DNA from: JAXGMQ01 sp964613055
GTDB lineage: Bacteria > Caldisericota > Caldisericia > JAAYUI01
DNA length: 26,238 nt
Direction of reading: 5' to 3'
Assembly (NCBI GenBank): GCA_964613055.1
Contig: CAZTGD010000028.1
Coordinates: 1-26,238, forward strand
Position numbers and translations under genes: made by a program. Below, one piece after another: positions 7,841 to 16,391 of the stretch. The notes beneath the pieces were generated by a model. The model was not told the DNA's origin, did not search any database, and worked only from the letters and a program-made list of their open reading frames with translations. Within the stretch, counting starts at the first letter, position 1. Every line of letters begins with the position of its first letter.

Positions 7841-8630
7841 GTTAGTCATAAAAGAATTAATCAATATAGCAATCATAATATCAGAGATGGACAGAAGAAT
7901 TCCTGAAAATACAATTGAGAAACTCAGAGAGGGACTCAGTGGTTCTCCATTTGACAAAAAAACACATCACCATCCGACCGGATACTCGAGCATATCGAAC
8001 CTGAGGATGATTGCTTTGCCAAAACGCGATGCAATCTAATCGATAACTACAAGAAAAGATGGGATAAGGTCTTTCAAGGGAGTATAATGAACTGGGATAT
8101 CAGGGCCCAAGTTGGGGAAACAGAGGGCATCGAGATAACCAAAGCAGAATATGGTGATCACCATGCAATAAGGAAGCATAACATTGTACCTCTTAACTAT
8201 CTCTTGAGAAGAGCCAGATGTAGTATAGAACTGAGAGTGATTTCGCAGTAAGCGGTCTGTTTCTGTTGGACTCTGATTTTGTCGTCCTTCAACTCTACTG
8301 GTTCACAAACGATGGGTGCACCCTTTCGGAGTTGTACTGATCTGAGGAGATATATGGAAGCTATCGCTTCAGGTATGTTATCAAAGCGCTGGACGTACGT
8401 CATCGCAATGGTGAGAGGATATGGAAGAGACTGAATGGTGCCTATTACAGAACGAACAGCGATTCCGCCCGTCAAGACAACAAACTGCTGTGTGTTGAAT
8501 CAAGATCATCTGCGAACAGCTGGATTCTATTCAACTCTGATCGATCCTGGAGACTATCTGCAAATGTCAGCAACAGAAAAAGTAATCAATCCTGCAGATA
8601 CAACATCTCCTTTGAGGTACACACCAATGG
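7836..8630 (+). pseudogene. Decayed gene of unknown family, readable only across frames
   Basis: The 940 bases between the PPDK-like gene and the convergent propeller gene have no intact gene but do hold long open pieces. Reading starts near 7836 or 7887 (MDRRIPENTIEKLREGLSG). At an A7 run (7956-7962) the open frame moves by -1 and stays open from 7955 to 8251, with segments such as LIDNYKKRWDKVFQ and IRAQVGETEGIEITKAEYG. A third frame is open from 8224 to a TGA at 8338 and then on to 8727, with GLFLLDSDFVVLQLYW and RFRYVIKALDVRHRNGERIW. Together these look like one eroded protein of about 260 residues. I do not recognise the family. A minus-strand frame (8197-8475) and another plus frame (8435-8686) are also open, so the exact reading is uncertain. 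Confidence 0.35.
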
Positions 8631-10154
8631 TTATGAGTGGTCGATCTGTGGACCCATCATTGAAACATCAAGGTCAATGGGGCTGAATGGCTTTGGTGTA
8701 ACGAGGAAGACCTTACCAGATATTTGATCGAAGTACACCTTGTGTATCTCAGGCGAAATTCCATCAATGGAGATCTGACCATATCCAATAAACTCGTAGT
8801 TGACCATCTCCCCGCTTTCAAGATCAAGCAGTACATCAGAAAAAATCTTGAATTCCCTCACTAAACCAGATGGGATAAACGAACATGGAACAACCTCGTG
8901 TCCTTCCTCTGTCTCAACGAGAATCTCACCGGCTACTCTTGAAAATGACGGCAACTCATCCGGATTCACTGAGAAGGTAGCCAGCATTCCATCCTCATAT
9001 CCCATGATAAGGATTAGCTGTATCCCGTTGCCTTTCGTTTGAATAACGGGCATGCTTTCTGTTCCGATAAACAGTGTGAATTCTTGAGGTTCTTCAACTA
9101 ATCCAAGCATTTTAATACGAGGCCATACATCGATTCTGGACTTCCTTGCTGTGGGAGATACCAAAAGCAATCCTCTGTCAGACAACACATACGCTACAGA
9201 GCCAGTGGAAACCATATCCAAGGGTTGATCCAAACACAGATTAAAGCTGAACTTCTCCTGACCCCACATGCTGTATCCGTTCAGAACACCATCATCCCAC
9301 AGCATAAGCAGTGTGTCCTCCCCCCACATCGCAACCGACACTGGCTGATGATTGTATCGCGTGACAATAAACTCATTGTGCGAAAGGTCTCTGTTCAGAA
9401 TCTGTACCCAACCCTCAGGCTCGTTTTCAGACCTGTTCTCAAGTAACACATATATCGATTCACCATCGCTGATGATCTCAGTTTGAACTAGGAAAGGATT
9501 GAGTTCATCCCTTGAACTTACAGCTGTAACGATACCGTCTTTGAGTCGTTCTATCCTCCCATCATCATTGATCTGATAAGTATATTCTCTGATTGTAGGA
9601 ACCTTATTCGTCCAGCTACCGGCTATATCCGGTGTATCTATCTCGATGGTTTCTTCATTCCATCTTATTTTTGATTTTATACCCACTTTGAGTATCTCAG
9701 CGGACACCGGTTCTGGAGAAGCGCACAACTTCAGCAGTCCCAATACATCATCATCAACTATCTCCCGTGACCAACCGCCATCCCAAACGGCAACCTCTGC
9801 ACTGTTACCCATCCGCGTGAGTGATGAGTATACCGCATACAGAGTCCCTCCTTCTGCATGTGCCATTGCAATAGCTGGCTCTGGCCATTCCAACCCGTAA
9901 GGAAGCTCTACTCTGTCGGTGATGGGTGGCAGACCGATGTCAATCCATTCATCGTTTAGATATGCAAATACTGTATTCTTCAGTATTATGAAATCATCAG
10001 ATTCAAAGAGTCTTTGTCCTATTGGTTGTTCAATAGTCCAAACCTTATCTGTTCTAATCCTGACTGGCATTTGACTTTCGGGGAAAACAAAGGCATAGAT
10101 GGCAACGAATACGAATAATCCAACGAACAGGAGCCATGGCAATGTTTTTCTCAT
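8631..10154 (-). CDS. Membrane-anchored propeller-like protein, last gene of the sigma-factor operon
   Basis: 507 aa from the ATG at 10152-10154. This ATG has a GGGGGG ribosome site and overlaps the upstream stop in ATGA, so it is preferred over an in-frame codon seven residues earlier. Residues 5-26 form one hydrophobic anchor (LPWLLFVGLFVFVAIYAFVF); the rest is predicted to lie outside the membrane. The body is rich in short strands and repeated blade-like pieces (VAVWDGGW, LLMLWDDGVLNGYS, VAYVLSDRGLLLVS), suggesting a beta-propeller. I do not recognise a named family. As the last gene of an ECF sigma operon it could be an extracytoplasmic sensor or an envelope target; this is inference. 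Its 3' end meets the decayed plus-strand region. Confidence 0.75.
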   Translation of the reverse strand: MRKTLPWLLFVGLFVFVAIYAFVFPESQMPVRIRTDKVWTIEQPIGQRLFESDDFIILKNTVFAYLNDEWIDIGLPPITDRVELPYGLEWPEPAIAMAHAEGGTLYAVYSSLTRMGNSAEVAVWDGGWSREIVDDDVLGLLKLCASPEPVSAEILKVGIKSKIRWNEETIEIDTPDIAGSWTNKVPTIREYTYQINDDGRIERLKDGIVTAVSSRDELNPFLVQTEIISDGESIYVLLENRSENEPEGWVQILNRDLSHNEFIVTRYNHQPVSVAMWGEDTLLMLWDDGVLNGYSMWGQEKFSFNLCLDQPLDMVSTGSVAYVLSDRGLLLVSPTARKSRIDVWPRIKMLGLVEEPQEFTLFIGTESMPVIQTKGNGIQLILIMGYEDGMLATFSVNPDELPSFSRVAGEILVETEEGHEVVPCSFIPSGLVREFKIFSDVLLDLESGEMVNYEFIGYGQISIDGISPEIHKVYFDQISGKVFLVTPKPFSPIDLDVSMMGPQIDHS

Positions 10155-10735
10155 ATCAATCCCCCCAAATACCACATCAGCCCTGACAGACCAAGATGAG
10201 AAATTATGAGGATAAATAGCCTACAGGGTGATTGGTCAATATCAGTTGCCACCTTCCAAATTAGGATGTAGCGGAATAGAACGATTACCAGTGCCGGATA
10301 TAGAAGTAAAACTGCTTCGTATATGGCGTTTGCTGTTAAACCACTTATAGGAAGAATCCTGTAAAGGTGCCAGAAAATCTCCTGATAGAGAAACCCCACC
10401 AAAGCCAAACCGAAGCCTGGTAACTGTATGATTGCAAAATTGCTCAGATATGATCTCGCTCCATCCACTCCATATGTGATGAAAAATGGCACGCATATAC
10501 ACATTAACTGCGTGAGAACAGCAAATGCAAATGCAGAAATCGGTGATAGTGTGTACGGTGGAAAGACAGAAATGCTTACAGTAGAGGATGACAACGAACC
10601 CACCAGAAGCAAGGGAAATGAGATCAGCAGTATTATCACTCCTGCCAGCAACGATCCACCTACCGATGGGGGATTGCTGACAGCGAATCTTGGTGATGAA
10701 AAGAGCATTTTAAACTGAAAAAAAACTTCTTTCAT
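10151..10735 (-). CDS. Yip1-like multi-pass membrane protein
   Basis: A 194-aa, strongly hydrophobic protein with about five predicted membrane helices (near residues 28-48, 65-88, 100-118, 138-158 and 172-192). A short basic N-terminus, MKEVFFQFKMLFSSPRFAV, resembles the lead-in of bacterial Yip1/YIPF-domain proteins. Known members are membrane proteins of unclear function often found beside other envelope genes. It overlaps both neighbours by four bases (ATGA), so it is translated as part of the sigma-factor operon. Family assignment rests on topology and general character, not on a decisive motif. Confidence 0.6.
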   Translation of the reverse strand: MKEVFFQFKMLFSSPRFAVSNPPSVGGSLLAGVIILLISFPLLLVGSLSSSTVSISVFPPYTLSPISAFAFAVLTQLMCICVPFFITYGVDGARSYLSNFAIIQLPGFGLALVGFLYQEIFWHLYRILPISGLTANAIYEAVLLLYPALVIVLFRYILIWKVATDIDQSPCRLFILIISHLGLSGLMWYLGGLI

Positions 10736-11001
10736 GCGCCAACCACCCTCAACAGGAAATTAATTACGTCAGGTAACAGATCAGTTCTCCCCACTATTAC
10801 AAGTGCCATAAAAGATGTACTTATTAGGGTAAATGACCATCCTGCCGCTGATTGTACCGGATGTGTTCTGCTGAAATCTCCGACACCAGCCATAACCCTT
10901 TTCAACCTGGGAAGAAAACCATCGCTGAGTACATGCTGGGGTTTTGCCAACTCAATCAACTCATTTGTTTTTGTCTCCTTATCAATCATCTCCTGCCTCA
11001 C
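10732..11001 (-). CDS. Small single-TM protein in anti-sigma position
   Basis: A product of 85-89 aa following the sigma-factor gene. The first 40 residues are charged and would be cytoplasmic (IDKETKTNELIELAKP). A single membrane helix lies near residues 50-70 (SAAGWSFTLISTSFMALVIV). Position, overlap with the sigma gene and one-TM layout fit an anti-sigma factor, but it is short and lacks the HxxxCxxC zinc motif of ZAS-type anti-sigmas. The start is ambiguous. A GTG at 11001 gives 89 aa. An ATG at 10989 gives 85 aa, and the GGAG next to it is too close to be an ideal ribosome site. It ends by overlapping the Yip1-like gene in ATGA. Confidence 0.65.
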   Translation of the reverse strand: MRQEMIDKETKTNELIELAKPQHVLSDGFLPRLKRVMAGVGDFSRTHPVQSAAGWSFTLISTSFMALVIVGRTDLLPDVINFLLRVVGA

Positions 11002-11512
11002 TCTCGAGGGTCTTCCTAATCTTCGCTTTGGCGTGGAATATCCTGGATTTTACTGTGCCAACAGGGATCCGCAACAGTCTGGACACCTCAGCTGTACTCA
11101 TGCCTTCGTAGTATGTCAACAGCAGTGGTAGCCTGAATTTTTGTGGAAGTTCCATTAACACATTTCGAACATCCTGCACAATATCTTGGTCATTGGGATT
11201 TCCCCAATCGACCTCCTTGACTAGAGGTACTTTTCTTTTGTTTCTACGTATCCTGTCAATTGCCAGATTCTTGGCAATCCTGACAACCCAGTTTCCAAAA
11301 GGTACGCCTCTTCTGAGTGTCTGTATCTTTTCATATGCCTTGAGAAACGCTTCCTGAGTAATCTCTTCTGCTATAGTGCAACTCCCAACAATGTACAATG
11401 TTATCCTTGCAACCCTCTCCATATGCTCTGAAACCAGCTCAACAAAGGCTTCCTGGTCGCCTTGTTGCGCCCGTTTTGTTTTCTCTCGATCTCTGTTCTC
11501 CTCATTTGACAT
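10982..11512 (-). CDS. ECF-type RNA polymerase sigma factor
   Basis: 176 aa, the normal size for a group 4 sigma factor that redirects RNA polymerase in response to envelope or other signals. Region 2 covers about residues 12-90 (GDQEAFVELVSEHMERV, then AEEITQEAFLKAYEKI and FGNWVVRIAKNLAIDRIRRN). Region 4 covers about 115-170 (LPQKFRLPLLLTYYEGMSTA, then EVSRLLRIPVGTVKSRIFHA), with a clear helix-turn-helix. No region 1 or 3 is present. It heads an operon of four overlapping genes. A GAACC-N16-CGTC element just upstream suggests it transcribes its own operon. The exact ECF subgroup cannot be set by eye. Confidence 0.92.
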   Translation of the reverse strand: MSNEENRDREKTKRAQQGDQEAFVELVSEHMERVARITLYIVGSCTIAEEITQEAFLKAYEKIQTLRRGVPFGNWVVRIAKNLAIDRIRRNKRKVPLVKEVDWGNPNDQDIVQDVRNVLMELPQKFRLPLLLTYYEGMSTAEVSRLLRIPVGTVKSRIFHAKAKIRKTLESEAGDD

Positions 11513-11537
11513 ATGTCCAGATGCTCTTTTTATATAT

Positions 11538-11562
11538 GACGAATGAGATGACCTTTTGGTTC
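11538..11562 (-). promoter_or_regulatory. ECF-type autoregulatory promoter
   Basis: On the minus strand, GAACC (11558-11562) is followed after exactly 16 bases by CGTC (11538-11541). This is the AAC / CGTC architecture known for many ECF sigma factors. The CGTC lies 25 bases before the sigma-factor ATG. Confidence 0.6.
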
Positions 11563-11632
11563 ACTCTTACTCCTTCTGAGAACCCATGGGCTATGTCTAT
11601 TCACTTCACTTAAGTAGATTGACTCGATTGGA

Positions 11633-12964
11633 TCAACCCTCATGCCATTGCTGATCCTCCTTGGCAAGGCTCATAAACTTGGTGAAACGACCGATGAATT
11701 TCAGACCTATCATCCCAATGGGACCGTTTCTCTGTTTTGCAAGGATAAGGTTAACGATGCCCTGTTGACGCTCCTGCTCAGATGTCGGTCTTGACAGGAA
11801 CATGACAACATCTGCGTCCTGTTCGATTGAACCACTCTCTCTGAGATCAGAAAGAACCGGTCTTTGGTCTTGCCTCTGTTCTATTGAACGAGATAACTGT
11901 GACTGCACGATGACTGGTACGTTGAGTTCTCGGGCGAGTCCTTTAAGGGATCTTGTTATCTCTGATACCTCCTGCACCCTATTGTCAATTCGGTGTTTGG
12001 TGTGAAGAAGCTGAAGATAATCGACAATTATCATCTTTATGTCCTTATCGATTGCCAGCTTCCTGGCCTTAGCTCTCAGCTCAAGCGTTGACAGGTCGGC
12101 TGTGTCATCGATGTAGATAGGCATCTCACTGATCTTTCCAAGATTCTGAGCCATAGCTCTCCATGAGTTCTCAGAAAGGTTGCCTCGCCTCATCTCCTGA
12201 GCGTTGATACTTGCCTCGGCACTTATTATCCTCTGAGCTAGCGATTCCTTTGACATTTCAAGACTGAATAAGGCGACTGCTTTTCCGATTCTCGCCAGGT
12301 TGCAGGCGATATTGACACCCAGTGATGTTTTACCCACCGATGGTCTGGCGGCCAGTATCACTAAATCAGATGGCTGGAAGCCTGCCGTCATTCGGTCAAG
12401 GTCGGCGAATCCTGAGGGTATTCCCGTTAATCCTTCACCCCTCTCATGTATCTCGCTGAGTTTATCCATGACAGGACCAACGATTCCAGATAGTGGCGTG
12501 AAACCGACAGCTCTCTTCTTCATGGATATCTCAAATATCTTTTTCTCAGCGGTATTGAGGGCTGTGTTTGAGTCTATACCCTCGGTGTAGCCCATACCGG
12601 CTATCTCTTCCCCGACTCGAATGATATTCCTGAGAATTGACTTCTGTGAGACTATTTGTGCATAGTAGTTAAGGTTGGCAGAGGTTGGTGTTGCGCTGGT
12701 CAAATCCATCAGATACCCCATACCCCCAATGGTGTCTATCTTGCTACTACACTTCAGTGCTTCAGCTACAGTCAGCATGTCTACAGGCTTTGATGACTCG
12801 TACAGACTCTCTATGGCTTCAAAGATCATCTTATGCCTTGGTTCATAGAAATCTTCAGAGCTGATCCGTACCTCAAGCTTGGTTATGCCATCTGGGTCAA
12901 TGAGTATACCGCCGAGTGTAGCCTGTTCGGATTCAATAGAAAATGGGGGTATCCTTGTCTCCAT
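11633..12964 (-). CDS. dnaB: Replicative DNA helicase DnaB
   Basis: Hexameric 5'-3' helicase that unwinds the chromosome at the fork. 443 aa, complete. The N-terminal helical domain (1-120) opens PPFSIESEQATLGGILID, the family hallmark. The RecA-like ATPase domain has Walker A AARPSVGKTS (Lys 212), the FSLEMSKESLAQR segment after it, Walker B IIVDYLQLL (about 314-322) and the QSQLSRSIEQRQDQRPVLSD loop, with the arginine finger region near the end. No intein is present. There is no ribosome site; a TAATAT box eight bases from the ATG suggests a leaderless or near-leaderless message. The gene is separate from the sigma operon that follows it, which has its own promoter. Confidence 0.96.
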   Translation of the reverse strand: METRIPPFSIESEQATLGGILIDPDGITKLEVRISSEDFYEPRHKMIFEAIESLYESSKPVDMLTVAEALKCSSKIDTIGGMGYLMDLTSATPTSANLNYYAQIVSQKSILRNIIRVGEEIAGMGYTEGIDSNTALNTAEKKIFEISMKKRAVGFTPLSGIVGPVMDKLSEIHERGEGLTGIPSGFADLDRMTAGFQPSDLVILAARPSVGKTSLGVNIACNLARIGKAVALFSLEMSKESLAQRIISAEASINAQEMRRGNLSENSWRAMAQNLGKISEMPIYIDDTADLSTLELRAKARKLAIDKDIKMIIVDYLQLLHTKHRIDNRVQEVSEITRSLKGLARELNVPVIVQSQLSRSIEQRQDQRPVLSDLRESGSIEQDADVVMFLSRPTSEQERQQGIVNLILAKQRNGPIGMIGLKFIGRFTKFMSLAKEDQQWHEG

Positions 12965-12972
12965 AAATTATG

Positions 12973-13000
12973 ATATTAATCTAACTCTCTCTTTTAGCAA
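12973..13000 (-). promoter_or_regulatory. dnaB promoter, start adjacent to the ATG
   Basis: TTGCTA (12995-13000) and TAATAT (12973-12978) are separated by 16 bases on the minus strand. The -10 ends eight bases before the dnaB ATG, so transcription would begin at or next to the start codon. Confidence 0.4.
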
Positions 13001-13008
13001 GTAATGTG

Positions 13009-13038
13009 TTTGATAATAACTCACACATATGTTAGAAT
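13009..13038 (+). promoter_or_regulatory. Methyltransferase operon promoter, leaderless geometry
   Basis: TTGATA (13009-13014), an 18-base spacer and TAGAAT (13033-13038) end seven bases before the ATG at 13046. No ribosome site precedes that ATG, so transcription should begin at the start codon itself. Confidence 0.5.
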
Positions 13039-13045
13039 TTTGCCG

Positions 13046-13786
13046 ATGGACTGGACAGAGGAATATTTCGATTCAGAGTATGCCCAGACGATGCTGTCGG
13101 GTCTGGATGAGGAACGGACCACCAAACAGGTCGATTTCATTCAAAATCTGTTTGGATTGGAGCCACCTGCTACTATTGCCGATGTAGGCTGTGGATTGGG
13201 GAGGCACACGATAGAGCTTGCGCGCAGAGGTTTCAATGTTCAGGGATTTGACTCAAACGCCCATTACCTCAAGCAAGCCAGCGAGTTAGCGGCTAAAAGT
13301 GGTGTTTCAGATGCATTCTTTGTGCACAAGGATATGCGTGAATTGGATATAACATCAGGATTTGATATCCTGCTATCTGTATGGGTTTCATTCGGATACT
13401 TTGACGATGAAACGAATGCGGACGTATTCTCCAGGATGGTTCGCGCCATCAAGCCAGGTGGCAACGTTTTCATTGACGTGGAAAACCGTGACTACATTCT
13501 CAATCATTACCAACCCAAGACATGGAAGATGAAGGGAGAAACACTCATCCTTGACAGGAGTCATTTTGACCACACACGCTCAGTCAATGTTTGTAAGAGG
13601 TCTTTTCTGCGAAAAGAGGAGAAGAAAACCACTCAGCGTGAGATAAGGCTATACAGCGCGCACGAGCTCATTGACATGGCAAAGCAGGAAGACCTATACG
13701 ATTTCAAATTATTCGGCAACTGGGATGGCTCCGCTTACAGCATTCGAAGTCCCAGACTAATCTTCACCGCTCGATGTGGACTCTAG
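13046..13786 (+). CDS. Class I SAM-dependent methyltransferase
   Basis: 246 aa from the ATG at 13046 (MDWTEEYFDSEYAQ). An in-frame start 14 codons earlier would lie inside the promoter and is rejected. Motif I, IADVGCGLGRHTIELARRG (about 44-62), is the SAM-binding Gly-rich loop. GFDSN follows with the acidic residue that binds the ribose, and DILLSVWVSFGYFDD and IKPGGNVFIDV are motifs IV and V-like. The overall layout is that of methyltransf_25/11-type enzymes acting on small molecules or lipids; the substrate is unknown. It is the first gene of an operon and is followed after ten bases by the secreted DUF4091-like protein. Confidence 0.85.
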   Translation: MDWTEEYFDSEYAQTMLSGLDEERTTKQVDFIQNLFGLEPPATIADVGCGLGRHTIELARRGFNVQGFDSNAHYLKQASELAAKSGVSDAFFVHKDMRELDITSGFDILLSVWVSFGYFDDETNADVFSRMVRAIKPGGNVFIDVENRDYILNHYQPKTWKMKGETLILDRSHFDHTRSVNVCKRSFLRKEEKKTTQREIRLYSAHELIDMAKQEDLYDFKLFGNWDGSAYSIRSPRLIFTARCGL

Positions 13787-13796
13787 GGGAAACTAT

Positions 13797-16391
13797 ATGA
13801 AAAAATGTGTTATTTTATTTCTATTGGTAATATTGCTTGTCTATTCTGGATTTGTTGTTGCCGACTTTGATAATCCTTCTATTCATGGAATTTGGCTTGA
13901 AGAGGACTCGATAACATTTGTGGGAATAAAGGATAACTTCCTGGGGAATCAATCATACTATGACTTCAGCGCAAGCAACGATACCTACAGAAGGATCGTC
14001 TACAACGCTGAATCAGAAATAAACGATGTGGACGGTTGGATTCCAGTCAGGTGGTCGGTCAGGGACAACGAGGGGGTACCCATAAAAAACATCTGGGTAT
14101 CAATAACAACGTTTATTGACTCGTATCCTGATATTCGCTTCAGTGTGAAAAATATCGATGATCCGGACGCAAACCATGATTGCTACGTGAATGAATATCA
14201 GAAGGGTGACGAATACGGACCATTTGTCTGGAGATGCTATGAAGCACCATATACCCTCAGATATGCACAACCCACAACCTATGAAATAACCATGTGGGTA
14301 TCTACCACCAAACCCTTTGATATAGGTTTAGATGCTTTGTATCTTGGGGATGGAGCGTACACGCCCAGTGGTGGTTCCTCACCGTTCTCCGCTGTGGACC
14401 CATTTCAGATTACCGATGAGAAACTACTCATTTTCCAGATGCCACTCGGGTGCGACTTTGATGATGGATTATTCGTAGACTACAGAGATGCCGTTGATTC
14501 TATACATACACGCACTCCAAAAGGCGTACATCATAGCATAGCAATAGGCTTCAGTGGTGGTACGGATGTAGGTGATGTTATATTGCACAATGATTTCTCC
14601 CTGGAAAACGCATCGGGTGAAAAACTCTGCGATATAGGCATCAACATCGTCTCCTACATGAAAAAACGCTTCAAACGAAACGGTGGTATAAAAGAGCAGG
14701 TAACCACACCAGAGCACATCACACCGGGAAACCAGTTCACTCTCAGAAAGGGAACAATAGAGTTTTTCTGGCTAATTCTTGATATACCCGATTCAGCAGA
14801 ACCAGGTGTCTACAAAACGAGATTGAGGATCGACAGTGAAAATATTGCCGACGTAATGCTTCCACTGTCGGTCGAGGTTCTTCCATACACTGTAGACATA
14901 TCACATTTCAGCGACTCTTTGGATATCACAACTCTTCAGACGGTCGCAGTAACAGACAGGATAATATTCCACAATACCCCTCACCATCTGGAAGCCAGGG
15001 ATGGTAAGCTCTCTTTCGAGGAAGCCTGGAGAAGATGGTCTGTTGATCTTATCGATATTTCAGAACACGGTTTCAACTGTGTTGTCCTCTCACAACCCAC
15101 GCTGAAGGAACCACCCTACTTTACTGATAAAGCGACATTAACAAGGTTGTGCAAGCTGGTAAAAGGAAATGGGTTCAGCAAGTTATTCCTGGATATAACG
15201 GACGTATCTGTCAGAGCTGAAGAGGTTGAGGGTGAGTACTATCTGGAGGAATACCCAGCTCAGATTGTGGAAGCTGTGTCTACTGTCAATGATATGAACC
15301 TCGAGTCTGTTTTATTCTTCAACCCAAAAACATTGAGCGAAGAACATGTGAGTAATCTCCTCAAAGCGGTTGAGCTGGCAAACACGGGAGTATCCCTGTC
15401 AACAATAGAAGGTGAATTCACCCAAGGCATAAGTGATGTTGAATATCCTCTTTACTCACACAGGGAGAATGACTGGATAAGGGAGACCGCTGGATTGTCA
15501 CCCGGCAACTGGATATACAATCCAAAACCACACTGGGGACATCACCATGAAATGCGCGTTCTGTCTGGCATCTACTCACTGTGTGCGAAATCAGCAACAT
15601 CTGGATTGGGTGTGTACAACCAATCATATGGAAACTCAGAGAATGATTTTGATATGATGATTGGTGCTGATAAGTACACACCTGGCGATTTGATGATGAC
15701 CTATCACACCGAGGGCTATGAGCTTAGAACTTCACTGAGATGGGAATGTTTCAGAGAAGGATTGGTGGACAGAGCACTCATAGATTTACTCATTGGCAGA
15801 ATAGAAGAACAACCCGATTCATCCTCCAGTGAATCCGCAGAAAACTTTTTGAGGTACATCCTGACTTTCGACAGTCATGTATCGGCAAACGGTTCTCTTA
15901 AACCATCAACAGTCGAGTTGATCAGAGAGCGTGCAATTGATTACCTACTGTGGTGTGATGGCGAAAAGCCCGTTGTGTTACCGGAGATGGTTCAAGATGT
16001 AGTGTTTACCATAGGGTCAAAGTTCTTTGAAGCCAACGGTGAAACAATGGAGATGACTGTAGAACCAATCATAATAGACGGATCAACGTTTATACCAGCA
16101 CGCTACCTTGTTGAACCGCTTGGGGGAGAAGCTTCCTGGGATGGTGAAACCAGAAGCGTCACACTCATCGCACTCGGTCATTTGGTTCAATTGGGGATTG
16201 ATAAAACCAAAGCACTATCAGATGGAGAGACAGTTACGCTTTCAAAACCGCCAACCATCGTAAACGGAAGGACACTCATACCGCTGAGAGCGGCGAGTTC
16301 ACTGCTTGGAGCGGATGTATCCTGGGATGCAGGTACGAGAGAAGCAAAGTGCTTATTTAGTCTTGGATTGAGACCTCTCTTTAAGGAATGA
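13797..16391 (+). CDS. Secreted DUF4091/glycoside-hydrolase-like protein with C-terminal stalk domain
   Basis: 864 aa from the ATG at 13797, which has an AGGGGAAA ribosome site. An in-frame codon seven residues earlier overlaps the previous gene and is rejected. Residues 1-22 are a signal peptide (MKKCVILFLLVILLVYSG). N-terminal beta-rich domains lead to a central region around 390-690 that resembles DUF4091/GH-type barrels, with HWGHHHEM at 579-586 and RWECFREGLVDRALIDLL near 655-672. Residues 735-864 are a stalk (copper amine oxidase N-terminal-like) domain with two repeats: FIPARYLVEPLGGEASWDG and then TLIPLRAASSLLGADVSWDA. Probably acts on cell-surface or environmental glycans, but no catalytic pair can be named. 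Its stop overlaps the kinase start in ATGA. Confidence 0.75.
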   Translation: MKKCVILFLLVILLVYSGFVVADFDNPSIHGIWLEEDSITFVGIKDNFLGNQSYYDFSASNDTYRRIVYNAESEINDVDGWIPVRWSVRDNEGVPIKNIWVSITTFIDSYPDIRFSVKNIDDPDANHDCYVNEYQKGDEYGPFVWRCYEAPYTLRYAQPTTYEITMWVSTTKPFDIGLDALYLGDGAYTPSGGSSPFSAVDPFQITDEKLLIFQMPLGCDFDDGLFVDYRDAVDSIHTRTPKGVHHSIAIGFSGGTDVGDVILHNDFSLENASGEKLCDIGINIVSYMKKRFKRNGGIKEQVTTPEHITPGNQFTLRKGTIEFFWLILDIPDSAEPGVYKTRLRIDSENIADVMLPLSVEVLPYTVDISHFSDSLDITTLQTVAVTDRIIFHNTPHHLEARDGKLSFEEAWRRWSVDLIDISEHGFNCVVLSQPTLKEPPYFTDKATLTRLCKLVKGNGFSKLFLDITDVSVRAEEVEGEYYLEEYPAQIVEAVSTVNDMNLESVLFFNPKTLSEEHVSNLLKAVELANTGVSLSTIEGEFTQGISDVEYPLYSHRENDWIRETAGLSPGNWIYNPKPHWGHHHEMRVLSGIYSLCAKSATSGLGVYNQSYGNSENDFDMMIGADKYTPGDLMMTYHTEGYELRTSLRWECFREGLVDRALIDLLIGRIEEQPDSSSSESAENFLRYILTFDSHVSANGSLKPSTVELIRERAIDYLLWCDGEKPVVLPEMVQDVVFTIGSKFFEANGETMEMTVEPIIIDGSTFIPARYLVEPLGGEASWDGETRSVTLIALGHLVQLGIDKTKALSDGETVTLSKPPTIVNGRTLIPLRAASSLLGADVSWDAGTREAKCLFSLGLRPLFKE

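Noticed and set aside
7950..7965. Programmed -1 frameshift at the A7 run
   Set aside because: The run is slippery, but the downstream frame has further interruptions (near 8240 and the TGA at 8338) and no stimulatory structure was seen. Decay is simpler.
8338..8340. UGA read as an amino acid (recoding or selenocysteine)
   Set aside because: Intact genes here use TGA as a true stop, for example the etfB and sigma-factor stops within operon overlaps. No SECIS-like hairpin or selenoprotein motif was evident.
8197..8475. 92-aa minus-strand open frame as a real gene
   Set aside because: It has no ribosome site or known motif and competes with longer plus-strand remnants. It cannot be excluded but is not supported.
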